64,000 nucleotides of DNA from Selaginella tamariscina. Its lineage: Eukaryota > Streptophyta > Lycopodiopsida > Selaginellales > Selaginellaceae. Position numbers and translations under genes: made by a program. The notes under the pieces are model-generated. The model was not told the DNA's origin and searched no databases. It was given only the letters and a program-made list of their open reading frames with translations. Positions 25,564 through 37,068 of this stretch are shown one piece after another. How positions within the stretch are numbered: the first letter of the stretch is position 1; every line of letters begins with the position of its first letter. Location of the stretch: assembly GCA_003024785.1 (NCBI GenBank), contig PUQB01000730.1:46442-110441 (forward strand). Reading direction: 5' to 3'.

Positions 25564-25944
25564 ATGCATCTTCACCAACTAGGTTTTGCCAATCTCCAGC
25601 TGTAACTCCTCCACACAAGCACTATAGCTCTTTGTAATAGCTGAGTCCTTATCTCGTATTGAGACACAGTCTTCATGGGCAAGCTGCACTTCCTCCACTA
25701 AGTTTGTTGACACAAAGTTATTGCTACTCCTGCTATCCACAAGGATTTGCATTGGACACTCACCAAGTCATCCCTCCACCACAATAGCACGTGTGTGTGG
25801 CTCCTCCCATGCCATGCAGTTTATCTGTCAAGCAAGAATAGACAAAAATTTACCTCCTGGCTTAGAGAAGTCTTCTTTGTGCTCTCTCCCCACTCCATCT
25901 CATGAAGCTTCTTAGGCGTCTCCTTGTCCTTGGGCTTGTTCCTC

Positions 25945-26171
25945 TGTAACAGTCCTACCACAACAAGCCTAATAGTAGTAAGCTGCCTCACTCACCACCC
26001 AACCGTAGAGCAAAAGCTCACCCTCGACCTAGGCAGTCTCCCTACAATTCTCCACGCTCCTAGGCTCCGTAAGCTCTCAGCTCTCTCTCGCTACCCCCCA
26101 AAAAGCCCTTATACTATATTTATATATATTATAAATATAGTGTGCTATTATGGGCATACAGTCCTCTTACA
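25945..26171 (-). repeat. 3' LTR of the 4.8-kb gypsy element
   Basis: 227 bp, TGTAACAG...CTTACA, matching 30526-30743. It contains the AT-rich stretch TATACTATATTTATATATA, which could supply a TATA element on either strand. The adjacent CTTCAATAAGGGGGAGGAA (minus strand) is the polypurine tract. Confidence 0.88.
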
Positions 26172-28799
26172 TTCCTCCCCCTTATTGAAGTCCTTGTCCT
26201 CAAGGACATACTGTGCACATTCAAGTTCTGCGACGTCGCTTTGGAGGAGGTGGGACTGGACTATCATCATCTTGGGTTTCACCTTGTGTCTATCATCCGT
26301 CTCTAGATTCACATGCACATCGTCATGTACAAGAGCAATCTTCAACTGACTCACATGAAAGACTGAATGAAGTTGCACTCCTGCAGGTAGGTGCAACTTA
26401 TACACTACTTCATTAACTTGCACAATAACCTCAAATGGACCAGCATAACAAGGTGCAAGCTTGTCTGACTTGCTAGCTTTGAGCTAAGTTATAGATCCCC
26501 ACTTAAGAGATGAAGGAAATACCATTCATAGATATACCTTATCTTCAACCTTGAACTACCGATAAGAGTGTTTTACATCAGCATACTTGCGTACTCTATC
26601 GTGAGCTTTAAGCAAGTTCTTCCTACAAATTAGTAGGATTTCTTCCAGTTCTCCAACAAGGCTACAAGCTTGTTGATCAGTACCAAGCTTACTCCACCGA
26701 ATACCCACATCGACTGGAGTTCTTGGATGCCTGCCATGATATGCATAATATGGACTGTAACCCAAGCCACTATGCATACTGTTGTTGTAAACAAACTCTG
26801 CTAATGGCAAAAACTTATCCCACTGCCCAACTTCTCCGGACACTTGCTTGTAACATATCCTCCACAATTTGATTCACCCACTTAGTTTACCCATCAGTTC
26901 TAAGGGTGATCTCCACTAGAAAAATTCAATTCGGTTGATAAAGCTCGACAGAACAACACCCAAAAAGAACTGGTGAATTTGGAGTCACGATCACTAATGA
27001 TGTTCAACAGCATTCCATGCTCCGAAAACACTTGAGTCAAATAAACCACAGCTAACTCCTTGCTAGTTACATTCCCCTTCAACGGAATGAACTTAGCATA
27101 CTTGGTCAAGCGATCAACAATCACTCAGATTTGCTCATTCTACCTCACTATGTGTGGCATATGAGTGATGAAATCCATCGAGATGCTCTCCCACCTTTGG
27201 TGCAGAATCTCCAAAGGCTTCAATAAACTTGAGTAGCAACTCACTCAGCCTTAATCATTTGGCAATCTTGACATGTCTTAACATGATTCAACACATCTGC
27301 TTTCATGTTCTTCCAATATAAGCAATGTTTCACCAATTCATATGTCTTACTTTCCCTGAAATGTCTAACAAATGGACTATCATGCATCTCATACATGATG
27401 GTTGCGATCAACTCTACCTTCTTTGGAACAACAAGTTTGTTCTTATAAAGTAACAAACCATCAACTTTCGAATACGGTTCCACCAGATTGTTCAAGCGTT
27501 ATTGTACATCATCATCCTTTAATTGAGCTTCCCGATCATAACAACTAGCGAACTCTCCACTCTCCCCATAGCATTTAGTTGTCTTACTCTCAACAAAGCA
27601 TCCGCAACTACGTTCTCCTTCCCCTCCTTATAGAGGATTGACATTCGTCCACCAAACTCATGTAACGAACTAACCAACAAGCATGTCTTCCATTCAGCTC
27701 TTGTTGAGTCAAGAAATGTCATAGAGGTTTATGATCGATAAAGACTTTAAAGTCTAACCCATTATGTAAGTAATGCCTCCAAATACGAATAGCATGCACA
27801 ATAGCAAGCAACTCTTGGTCATATGTAGAATAACGCTTCTCCACATCATTCAACTTCTGACTCTCAAAAGCTATAACATGACCAGCTTGCATCAACACAG
27901 CTCCAATCGCATACCCGCATGCATTAGTGTACACTTTGAATGGTGTATCATTTATAGTGACAGCCAACATAGGAGCAGAAGTAAGTACTTGCTTCAATTT
28001 CTTAAAAGCTACTGCTTTCTTGGCTGTCCACACAAACAACTTGTCTTCTTTAACAAAGTTGTTAGTGGAAGTGCAATACGAGAAAAGTTCTACACAAATC
28101 TTTGATAGTAATTGGCAAGTCCCATGAAACCTCGCAACTCTCGAACATCTTTTGGAGCTAGCCAATTATCACAACCTCGACTTTCTTGGGATTAGGAGCA
28201 AATGCCATGTGCTAAAACAATGTGACCAAGGTATTCTACCTCCTCCTTGAAGAAGTCACATTTAGATTCCTTTGCATAAAGCTTATGCATTCTCAATACA
28301 GTCAGAACCATTCGCAACTATTGCACATGCTCCTCCCATGTTTCTATAGATGAGAATATCATCTAAGAATACTTCGACAAACTTATCAATATACTCAGCA
28401 AAAATCGAATTCATTAAATTCATAACATAGAAGGAGCATTGGTTAAACCAAACAGCATAACAGTAAACTCAAAATGTCCATGCCTCGTTCGAAAAAGCCG
28501 TCTTCAAAACATCTTGCTCCCTCACTGCTATCTAATGATAGCCGCTCCTCAAATTGATTTTGTTGAAATATCGTGCTCCTGCAAGTCTGTCAAAGATATC
28601 ATCAGCCCGAGGCATAGGAAACTTATTTCACAATCACCTTGTTCAAGACAAGATAATCAATGCACATTTGCATTGACCCGTCCTTCTTATGAACGAGCAA
28701 CACCGACGCTCCATATGGTGACTTACTAGGACGAATAAATCCTTAGGCAATTCATAGGAAACACATCCTTGAATTCTGCCTTCAGTTGCAAAATCTCGA

Positions 28800-28885
28800 T
28801 GCCCTTGGTCAACATTGATCGTTGACCATTGACCATAGTCAATGTTGATAATTGACTGTTGACTGTTGACCATCAACAACAGTGA
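28800..28885. repeat. Short degenerate repeat of TTGACC/TTGACT
   Basis: A run of imperfect 6-15-bp units built on GTTGACCATTGACC and TTGACTGTTGACTG, located in the pol region of the 4.8-kb gypsy element. It is a local simple-sequence expansion. Confidence 0.6.
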
Positions 28886-30525
28886 CCTCGTGTCTGCATC
28901 TTTTAGTTGAACCAAAAAGTACTCATCTTCCCCATTAGCTGTAGCATGCTCTTACAAGCAGACTTCATCGCAGTAACAAAAAGTACCTTCATTGGTGGAG
29001 TATAGGATTCACCATGAAAAGTGATCTTCCGACCCTCAACATAAAGAGTAACCTCTTTCGTCCTCCAGTCGATCCGAGGGTTAAACTTCTCCAACCAAGT
29101 CATACCGAGTATAATATCATATCGTTTCATCTCCACAAGATAGAATTGCTCGCAAATAGGAGTTCCCTCCACTAGAAACTCAAAATTCACAGCTGTGTTT
29201 CAAGTTTTTCTTCTGTAACAACTCCTTCGGTCCTATATGGAGGAACCTCTTGAAATGAACTCATCGCTACTCCCCGAGCACACTCAAGCGAGTGTCATCC
29301 ACAAAACCATAAAGACAAATCACTCATCCATTTGTTTGTTGTGTCTTAGTGTTACCAACCACACAACTAAGCTCCCTAGCAATCTGCGAGATAGCCACCT
29401 TCTTAGTAGAATACTTGCTTCAACTGGCTTTTCCTTTGTCACTTCTCACACTGACTTGCCACGATCATTCTCTTTCCTCCGTTGAGGACAATCACACTGA
29501 TGGTGACTTGGATCACCACATATGTAACATCCCTGATTCCTTTCTCTTCCGTCGTTCTGAAGAGTGCTTATTCCTCTCTCTCCATGTGAGTCTCAATGCT
29601 CCTTCCGTGAATGATAATGCGACCTCTTATAAGACTTATAAGAGAGCTTCTTCTTCGAAGATTGATTAGAAGATTCAGGAACATGCACCTCGCTGCTCAA
29701 GAAGTGCACTGCCTGCTCCCTGGCATATGCTACCATCTTGTCAAAATCAACAGGCTTTCAATTACTCAATTGACACTTCAATTGATGATTCTTCAAACCA
29801 TCAAGGAAGTAATCAATTTGCATCGCTGGAGGAATCGATGGATCTCATGCATAAAGGTCTTGCAACTCATTGATGTAGGCATCCAAAGACAACTTCCCTT
29901 GCACAAAGTTTCTCAAAGTTAACCTTGCTTGCTGCACATCATAGCCAGCAGCAAACTCCTCATTAAAGCCTCTTTGAATCGTGCCCAAGTGGTAATTGGC
30001 TTAGGTGAGTGCGTGGTAACACGATTCCACCACCAATCAACTCATCCCTTCAACGCCAAGGACACTTCCAGAAGCTTGCCTTCATCACTACTAAAGCGTC
30101 TCACATCCAAAAGTTTATCGACCTTCTCTAGACAAGACAAGGCTTCAGTCGAATTCATTTTCTCCTCAGCAGGGAACTGGGTAACGTCTTCTTCTTGAAG
30201 AATCGAAGCTCGGAGCCCTTTTTCTCATTTCCTCGCTAAGTTTGAACTAGGTCCTTTAACTCATCAATTTGCTACTTGAGATAATCCATGTTTTCGTGGA
30301 GAATGCCATACGTTCAACTGACTCCGCATCATAAGTCTCCATCAACTTGTAAACAAATCGGAACTCATCACACAGTTCCTACTAGCCAAAATAAGATGGT
30401 TCATAAGAAGACCATCCTCCCACCACTTCATAGATGGAACATAATGGTTCCTACCATCGCCCTCATAATCCGACATGGTGGCACAAAAAGGAAACCACAC
30501 AAGCCTTAACTGCCTCCAATACCAA

Positions 30526-30743
30526 TGTAACAGTCCTACCCACACAGGCCTAATAGTAGTAAGTTGCCTCACCACCACTCAATTGTAGAGCAAGAGCTCA
30601 CCCCGAGCTAGCCAATCTCCCCACAATTCTCCACGCTCCCAGCTCCCCGTAAGCTCTCAACTCTCTCTCACTACCCCCTCAAAAAGCCCTTATACTATAT
30701 TTATATATATATATTATAAATACAATGTATACAGTCTCTCACA
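30526..30743 (-). repeat. 5' LTR of the 4.8-kb gypsy element
   Basis: 218 bp, TGTAACAG...CTCACA, closely similar to 25945-26171. On its left the sequence reads, on the minus strand, as the methionine-tRNA-type primer site TTGGTATTGGAGGC. Confidence 0.88.
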
Positions 30744-31040
30744 TCCTCCTTTGACAATTATAATTTATCTTTCAATATTCAACATCTCCACACATGTGGT
30801 ATTATCCTTCTTCCCATGAGTCACTCATTTCGAACCTTACTTCAATACCAATTATTAAGCACCACTAAGTACAAACTAAAGACCCTTCACAAAACCACCT
30901 GACTCCCTCGAGCTGTCTTTAGTCTCCACATGTTGCTCTCGAAAAGCTTTTAATATTATGCCTTCCTTACTTATCCTAATTCTTTTTATACTTTATTTTT
31001 AAATTCTTCTTTTAGAAATATTCTAGCTTATACTTTTATA
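30744..31040 (-). mobile_element. Continuation of the minus-strand fragment, possible 5' end
   Basis: Sequence resuming after the TCCTC target duplication. On the minus strand a motif AATTGGTATTGAAGTAAGG (near 30840-30860) resembles a methionine-tRNA primer site, so the element's 5' LTR may lie just to the right (about 30865-31040). No second LTR was found to confirm this. Confidence 0.4.
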
Positions 31041-31051
31041 AGGAATATTTT

Positions 31052-31430
31052 TTACAGTGGCACATATTTTCCCTTTTTTGCCACTGACATTACATCTTTG
31101 GGCACTCTCTTTTGAGATGCTTTCTCATTTATGTTCTTACTGTGCCCAAATTCAGGATCTCCCTCGGCAAGATTTCCATCTTTGCTTGGATTGTTTAGAG
31201 GTTCTTCTAACCACCATGCCCAAGGGATGGAGTCGTTAATATATTTTCTCATTAATCTCTAGTGCTACTGCTCTTGTTATCCATCTTTACCTTACGTATA
31301 CTTAATGAGATGCTAGAAAATCCCTACTCTTACCTATAGAATATTCTCAATATATAAAGAATATTCTAAGCACGCAAGTGATAAAAGATCTTCTAAATTA
31401 TGGTTATATAACCAGGTTTATTAAATTTGG
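31052..31430 (-). repeat. Dispersed repeat block with a coding-like relic, copy 1
   Basis: This block aligns by eye with about 48280-48600. On the minus strand both contain a related peptide (here WWLEEPLNNP, there MWLEEPPNNP), then D-G, G-D, EFG and S-N at matching spacing. The non-coding part shares ACTTAATGAGATGCTAGAAA and AATTATGGTTAT. The peptide family was not recognised. It is likely a decayed transposon gene. Confidence 0.55.
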
Positions 31431-31439
31431 ATATAAATT

Positions 31440-31758
31440 AATCACATTTACACACCTATCCACACACACAAATATATATTCATATATATGGATTTATTGT
31501 ATTTAATCTGGCATATATATGTGTGTGTGTGTGTGTATTTATGTATTTATCTGAGATAATTATATATTTCAAAGACTAACCACTGCTTATCTAGTTAATT
31601 GAGAAATGTATGGAAAAAACATTCAGCACACTATTTACTCCAATGACAAATAGACATTACAGATATAGCATTGGTCCATCTCATACATAATGATCTTCAG
31701 TACGTGTCCATCTCTTCATCGATAAATATAAGTTCAATTTATAGTCAATGTGAATGCG

Positions 31759-31805
<47 letters not shown>

Positions 31806-32085
31806 TCCTAATTTCTATATATTTATGCATACAGTGGCAAAGGACTGTATATCAACATTAAACGTAGAAGCTTATTAAAAAGTATAAACTGAAAATATAT
31901 CACATTAATAAGTGAGTTTTAATATATCTTAAACTTGTATAATTGATCTTAAAATAAAGAAATAATTAAATTATATAAGTAAATATACGTTTAAATTATA
32001 ACTTTATCATTTTAAAGTATTATAAGCTTAAAGTTTAGATCGTTTACATAAAATATGCTTATAAATGGATATTTTTATAATAAAA
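31440..32085. other. AT-rich spacer with repeat block and TA microsatellite
   Basis: No gene is visible. 31600-31770 aligns by eye with 47640-47830 (GAAATGTATGGAAAAAACAT and flanks). A GT microsatellite lies at 31518-31538 and a pure TA tract at 31764-31799. Confidence 0.6.
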
Positions 32086-33370
32086 CTAGCAGCCTTTTAT
32101 TTTTAATAAACGGCGGGATGTCTGAACACTGGTTAAGTTGGAACCCAACTTAAAGAATCCATAAATTAAACTCACTGCTACGATAACTGTCCCAATAAAT
32201 CCTTCGGGCTGAGGGAGCTTATTCAAAAACGGATATGGATACACCTGTTTAGTGAAATAAATTAAATTTACGCACATGCGCGTGTGTGCGTGCGTGTGTG
32301 TGAGAGAGAGTGAGCTAACCTTGTTTTTAACAGCACATATTTGAATCCACAGTACGTATAAGAGAGCGAATATAAATGACTGATTTAGTGACGATTTCCT
32401 GTAAACGAAAGTGTTAATATTGTTAATACAATATTAGAATTTATAAAGCCAAAACTATGACAATATTATCTGTATAATTAATACCTAAATGTTCGTTCAG
32501 ATATGTGCACGTCAATCCACGCCACTAGAGCATTTGCCACGTGAACGGTCAGGTTCAGCCACACTGGTGAAGCACTTCGAATATTCCTGCCAAACGAAAA
32601 CGAATATTACGAGTAACACTTCGAAGTCCACAAGTTAAACTAAATAAATATTTTATGAAAAAAATTAGATTATTTAGTAAATAAATGTCTTTTAAATGCT
32701 ATAGATAAATAATACTTACAAGCCACGTATTATTGTTGTTTCGATCAGTGTGATATTGTTGTCAACCGGTGCAGACGTGGTAAAATATAGAACCCAGTGC
32801 ATTAATGTGATCACATTTGCAATAGCAAAACTGGTACATGATAAATCATCTGCTGCACGCCTCATTCCTCGTACCTAGTAAAATTATAGTCACACGCACA
32901 CGTGTGTGTGTGTGTGTGGGCGTGTGTGTGTGTGTATGTCTTGTGTGTATTTTACACGATTGCCTATAACATGCAACTATGATACATCTCATACTATATA
33001 TAATAAATGTAATAATTTTAAATGGTTACAGATTTATCTGCTCACCTCTGGGAGTATATGTGTAAGTACACAAACGAAGAGTGACACCGTTTGGAATGTG
33101 AAACCGCAAAAGGTGAGATACTGTACAAATAAAAGCTATGAGAACACCACCTTATGTTCACACACACGAAAACGACACACATATAATTCCAAGACATATA
33201 TATACACATGTACATACACGTGTGTGTGTATTCATATATACAGTGTGTCCATTGTTGGGTCGTGTATACTCCACTCAATTGATGATATATAATGAAATTT
33301 ACATAGTGTATGTATATCATACCTACAATATATCTATATCTATCTATCTATCTATATATATATATATATA

Positions 33371-33469
<99 letters not shown>

Positions 33470-33743
33470 ACATACACACATACAAGTGTGTGTGTGTGCA
33501 TAGACAAAAACATACCTTGAAAAACCATCCAAAGTCCTGCGATTGGGGAAGTGTCTTAGCAGTACTACCAAAATGCCAACACCAAGTAGACAAAAACCTT
33601 GAAATAAATTTAAAATAATAAAAAATGAACCATGTAATTAAATGAGAAATTAGAAACAATATATCCATAAATATAAAATACCATAGAAACGCAATCAAAT
33701 GAAATACAAAGTGCGCATTGCGCGTGGCTGTGGACTTCTTCAT
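32086..33743 (-). CDS. AIG1/FAR-17a-like multipass membrane protein
   Basis: Seven exons join in phase on the minus strand: 33682-33743, 33516-33597, 33046-33120, 32720-32874, 32485-32586, 32320-32398 and 32086-32244, giving about 237 residues, the usual size for the family. The introns used are GT-AG. The protein has several hydrophobic segments and the motifs KYLTFCGFTFQTVSLFV, ITLMHWVLYF, PVWLNLTVHVANALVAWID and FIFALLYVLW, in the order seen in AIG1/ADTRP-like proteins. Animal members are membrane hydrolases of fatty-acid esters of hydroxy fatty acids that use a Thr and a His; the His of NLTVH is a candidate, but plant substrates are not established here. No frame break is needed. The first intron is short and AT-rich, and reading through it also stays open. 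Confidence 0.75.
32901..32945. repeat. GT microsatellite in an AIG1-like intron
   Basis: A (GT)n tract with small interruptions lies just upstream (minus-strand sense) of the third-listed large exon at 32720-32874. Confidence 0.85.
33340..33470. repeat. Compound TCTA/TA/GA microsatellite
   Basis: TCTA repeats, then TA repeats, then about 100 bp of nearly pure GA, lying in an intron of the AIG1-like gene. The GA tract yields spurious Ser-Leu open frames on the minus strand. Confidence 0.9.
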
Positions 33744-34766
33744 CTGAACCTGAAGCTAATCCTGTTTAGGTCAACTTGGTTTTATTAAGAAGAATATACC
33801 CAAGATCTGGACTGTATCAATACACACATATATATTAAAATCACAGCAGATGTATATGGTCAACTTGTTAAATGCACATTTTTACATATTTATTTAATTA
33901 TTCTTATATATTATATTTTTATTTATTTCTATTTTATTTAGATATATATATTTCAAAAATATATATCATAATAAATATTTATAACACATTTCTAGCTAAA
34001 TAAAATAGAAATTGATAAAAATATATCATATATGTATAAATCATATATAAAAATAAATATATAAAAAATGCGTTTTTTTGCTAAAGTTTTTAGATAAATT
34101 GTTCACTATTAAGGTATTTAGATTAGAGGGAAAATTAAACATAGAGTTTTAAATTTATGAATATTTCCACTTGAAAGTTTATATATACGCGTGTGTTCAA
34201 CAGATTTTAAGAGTATGTTTAATTATACACCGATTGATGTTACTTTGTATATACATTAAATTTTATACATACATTTAAATATGTAAATGAATTTTAATTT
34301 AAAGCTTTCATTGTATTTTGATTTTTTTAAATTATAATAAATAAATAAAGATACAACTTAAAAAATTTAGAATGCATTAGTTTATATCATAAGAAAATGT
34401 TATATGGTACAAATTTTTTAATACTATATTTTCTTGCTATTATATATTTAATTAATTTATTTTTGAATTTAAATACCACGAATACAAACTAATTACAAAT
34501 TTTTATTCATATTTTGAAGTATAATTTGATATTTTTAAAGTCTCACGTGTGTGTGTAATTGTTTATATGTTTTATATACGAAGACATATGGTCCACAAAT
34601 GGTCATTGTTAAAGTCCTACCGCACAGGTAGAAGTTAAATTCCTTATATGAATCGTAATTGAAATAAAACACTAGTATTTAAATAAGCTGCTACATGTCA
34701 AAAAGGTAGTTAAATTAGGGTTTATAGGGAGAGAATGCCAGTGATAGTGAGGAGCGTGGAGGAGGA
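33744..34766. other. Divergent intergenic region between AIG1-like and NUDX genes
   Basis: About 1 kb of very AT-rich DNA between the start codons of two divergently oriented genes, so it must hold both promoters. No confident TATA box can be chosen among the many AT runs. Nothing else is seen. Confidence 0.5.
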
Positions 34767-35809
34767 ATGGGGAGCCACGGGATGAAGAAAGTGGCGGAAG
34801 TGCTGAAGATCTACAAGGCGGAAGGCGAATTCGAGGACGAGGAAGAAGACGAGGGATCCGGTGAGATTGCGTCCAGTGTGGGTGTCCCGGAATCAAAATC
34901 TACGGCTGTTGCGATCCCGTCCAAGAAAGCATCGGTGTTAATCTGCTTGTTTGAGCGCGGAGGGGAGCTCAGAGTTATTCTCACAAAGAGGGCCGCCTCC
35001 CTCAAATCACACTCAGGTAATGTATGTGTATCAATGTGTGTTCATTGAGCATAGAGTATATGTATATATCAAAAGTCTATCAATAGGAGATAATTTTAAA
35101 CATTAAAATTAATACTGCATATAATTATATATGACATGAGTTAGATTTTAAGTTGGCATTCTTGGCTTTTTCTGAATGAAGTGTGTGTATGTGGAGAGAG
35201 TTTGACGGTTTCTAAGTCTTTATGTTTGTTTTGGATATTTCTAGAAAATCATATATACTTAATATATTATACAACACATATATGATTAACTACTGATTAA
35301 ATACTTAAATATACAGGAGAAGTCGCGTTACCAGGAGGTAAAAGAGACGAGCAAGATGTGGATGACGTAGCAACTGCTCTGAGAGAAGCTCATGAAGAAA
35401 TCGGATTGGATCCAAGTTCAGTCAAGGTTGTGGCTTCGCTTGAGCCCTTTTTATCAAAGGTAAATAATAATAATAATAATAGATAATAGATAATAATTAT
35501 TGTTATTATATTCCTAATAACTTTAGTGATAAAATTTATATAGTTTGTATTTATAAACTTTGTTACACAATATGAACTCGTAGCCGAATATTTATAATAA
35601 TATATATATTATGTGTATGTGTAATGTGTGATATTTGATGCAGTATTTTGTTGACTATTTGATGCAGCATTTGTTTAGGGTTACACCTATTGTTGCAATT
35701 CTGCCAGATCCACATAAGTTCAATCCTGTATTAAACGAAGCAGAAGTAGAGTCTCTGTTCGATGCTCCTCTTGAAATGTTTCTCAAGGTACATAATACAT
35801 ACATTACAT

Positions 35810-35851
<42 letters not shown>

Positions 35852-36427
35852 GAGAGAGAGAGAGGGAGAGAGAGAGAGAGATGTGTGTGTATTATTTACA
35901 GATATATATGCATTTTGCATCTCTCTCTCGACTTGATTGTTGTCACATAAGCGAGAGACACTTATAATGTGTGTATATGTGTTTACAGACGGTTTAGGCT
36001 AGTTTAAATTTGTACCATGTATTGCTGAGAAGTGTTCAAACACAAATACACACACTAAACTGAATATTTTATATAAGAACTAGCATGTTTATAGCTGAGA
36101 GGTTAGAAATACTTGTAATATATGTTAGTTAATTCAATATATTTCTATATTTATAGATTTATTTATTTATTATTACATCTCTAATTCATGTTAGGATGAG
36201 AACCATAGATCTGATTTCCATGAACGCTGTGGGAGTGTGTATATGCTACATTACTTCGATCTGGATTACAATGGTAGAAATATATGATATGGGGCCTCAC
36301 TGCTGCCATTTTGATTCGAGCTGCATCCATTGTTTACCAGAGGCCACCTGCATTTGAGGAGTTTGCACCGGACTTCAGATCGATCAAGAAACATCTCGTC
36401 AAAAGGATGATGCTCGAAACTAAATAA
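34767..36427 (+). CDS. Nudix hydrolase, CoA diphosphatase type (NUDX11/15/22-like)
   Basis: Four exons: 34767-35016, 35317-35459, 35668-35787 and 36195-36427. The protein starts MGSHGMKKVAEVLK and has an acidic stretch near residues 20-35. The Nudix box runs across exon 2 (GGKRDEQ...ALREAHEEIGL), preceded by HSGEVALP as in CoA pyrophosphatases. Exon 3 has FDAPLEMFLK and exon 4 has IWGLTAAILIRAASIVYQRP. All are hallmarks of the plant NUDX15/22 group, which hydrolyses CoA and acyl-CoA using Mg or Mn. In exon 4 the frame breaks near 36273-36277, between DLDYNGR and KYMIWGL; one missing base would explain it. The rest is conserved, so a consensus error is likely. The start is the first ATG of the open exon. 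It lies head to head with the AIG1-like gene. Confidence 0.85.
35814..35882. repeat. GT/GA microsatellite in NUDX intron 3
   Basis: (GT)n followed by (GA)n, starting about 27 bases after the 5' splice site at 35788. Similar tracts sit close to donors in the next gene. Confidence 0.9.
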
Positions 36428-36430
36428 GGT

Positions 36431-36466
<36 letters not shown>

Positions 36467-37068
36467 ATGTTGACATCCCTTTTTGCCTAGAGACAACAAC
36501 ACACACACACACACACACATACACAAACGCAAACGCAAACACACTCTTCTGGCACGCCATTTTTTGCAGAGGCCATCGCATTTGAGGAGGTACCTATGAT
36601 GCTTGAAAACAAGGGAGACTACAATTTGAATTTATAATTTAGGAAGTATAGTTTATGCAATATATATAATGACCTTTGTGTTGAAACACGTTAAGTGCAA
36701 ATATATACACGTATGTTTACATATGCACGTATTTACATCTTAAGTTCCCATATATTATAGATATGTTCATCCTTTTATATGTGCGTGTTTATATGTAAAT
36801 GCATACATGTGTGTTTGCAACATATATGTATGTGTTTATCTGTATATTATAAGTTCCATATATATTGTAAGTTATATGTATTTATATATTCAAATTTTAT
36901 ATACTCAAAATTAAATAATATTAATAAATAATTATATGTATAATTGCTTTGAAAAAAAGAAGCTAAATTAATATCACTAGAATGTTTTGAAGGTTTGACA
37001 AATAATTAGAATATTCGCCGAGGATTAAGATGTGCTTATAATAAAAATTGCCCTAATGCTCTGCGGAC
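36428..37068. other. Spacer with a decayed copy of the last NUDX exon start
   Basis: A CAG acceptor followed by AGGCCATCGCATTTGAGGAG at about 36567-36590 nearly repeats AGGCCACCTGCATTTGAGGAG from the real exon near 36340. The reading frame does not continue, so this is a small decayed exon duplication or an unused 3' exon. TA and CA microsatellites flank it at 36430-36465 and 36500-36520. The remainder is AT-rich with nothing recognised. Confidence 0.5.

Larger units (their letters stand above)
23898..25944 (-). mobile_element. Minus-strand Ty3/gypsy fragment, interrupted by two insertions
   Basis: On the minus strand it carries reverse transcriptase sequence (VMPFGLTNA at the left border), upstream pol sequence (EIVLEQGTKAIYHKPF, 24259-24477) and a tandemly repeated segment. 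It is interrupted by a putative solo LTR (24852-25563) and by a complete element (25945-30743). It seems to continue at 30744. The left border falls inside reverse transcriptase, so the rest of pol is absent here. It is a fossil. Confidence 0.7.
25945..30743 (-). mobile_element. Ty3/gypsy element with short LTRs, both ends present
   Basis: About 4.8 kb on the minus strand, bounded by LTRs 25945-26171 and 30526-30743 and by the target duplication TCCTC (25940-25944 and 30744-30748). Reading from the right: primer site (TTGGTATTGGAGGC) beside the right LTR, gag about 29600-30450, zinc knuckle (CYICGDPSHHQCDC) near 29490-29545 and protease tail (IILGMTWL) at 28903-29190. Reverse transcriptase lies at about 28200-28800, RNase H 27520-28165, integrase 26550-27495 and a C-terminal tail 26150-26420. 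A polypurine tract adjoins the left LTR. It looks structurally whole but its coding region is broken in several places. It lies inside the older minus-strand fragment. Confidence 0.9.

Noticed and set aside
28790-28890. Short TTGACC-type repeats as a CRISPR-like array
   Set aside because: Units are short, overlapping and without unique spacers, and they lie in retroelement sequence of a plant nuclear genome.
33344-33571. Minus-strand open frames rich in Ser-Leu over a GA microsatellite
   Set aside because: The Ser-Leu runs are translation of a GA/CT repeat in an intron. Only the part outside the repeat (33516-33597) is used as an exon of the AIG1-like gene, in another frame.
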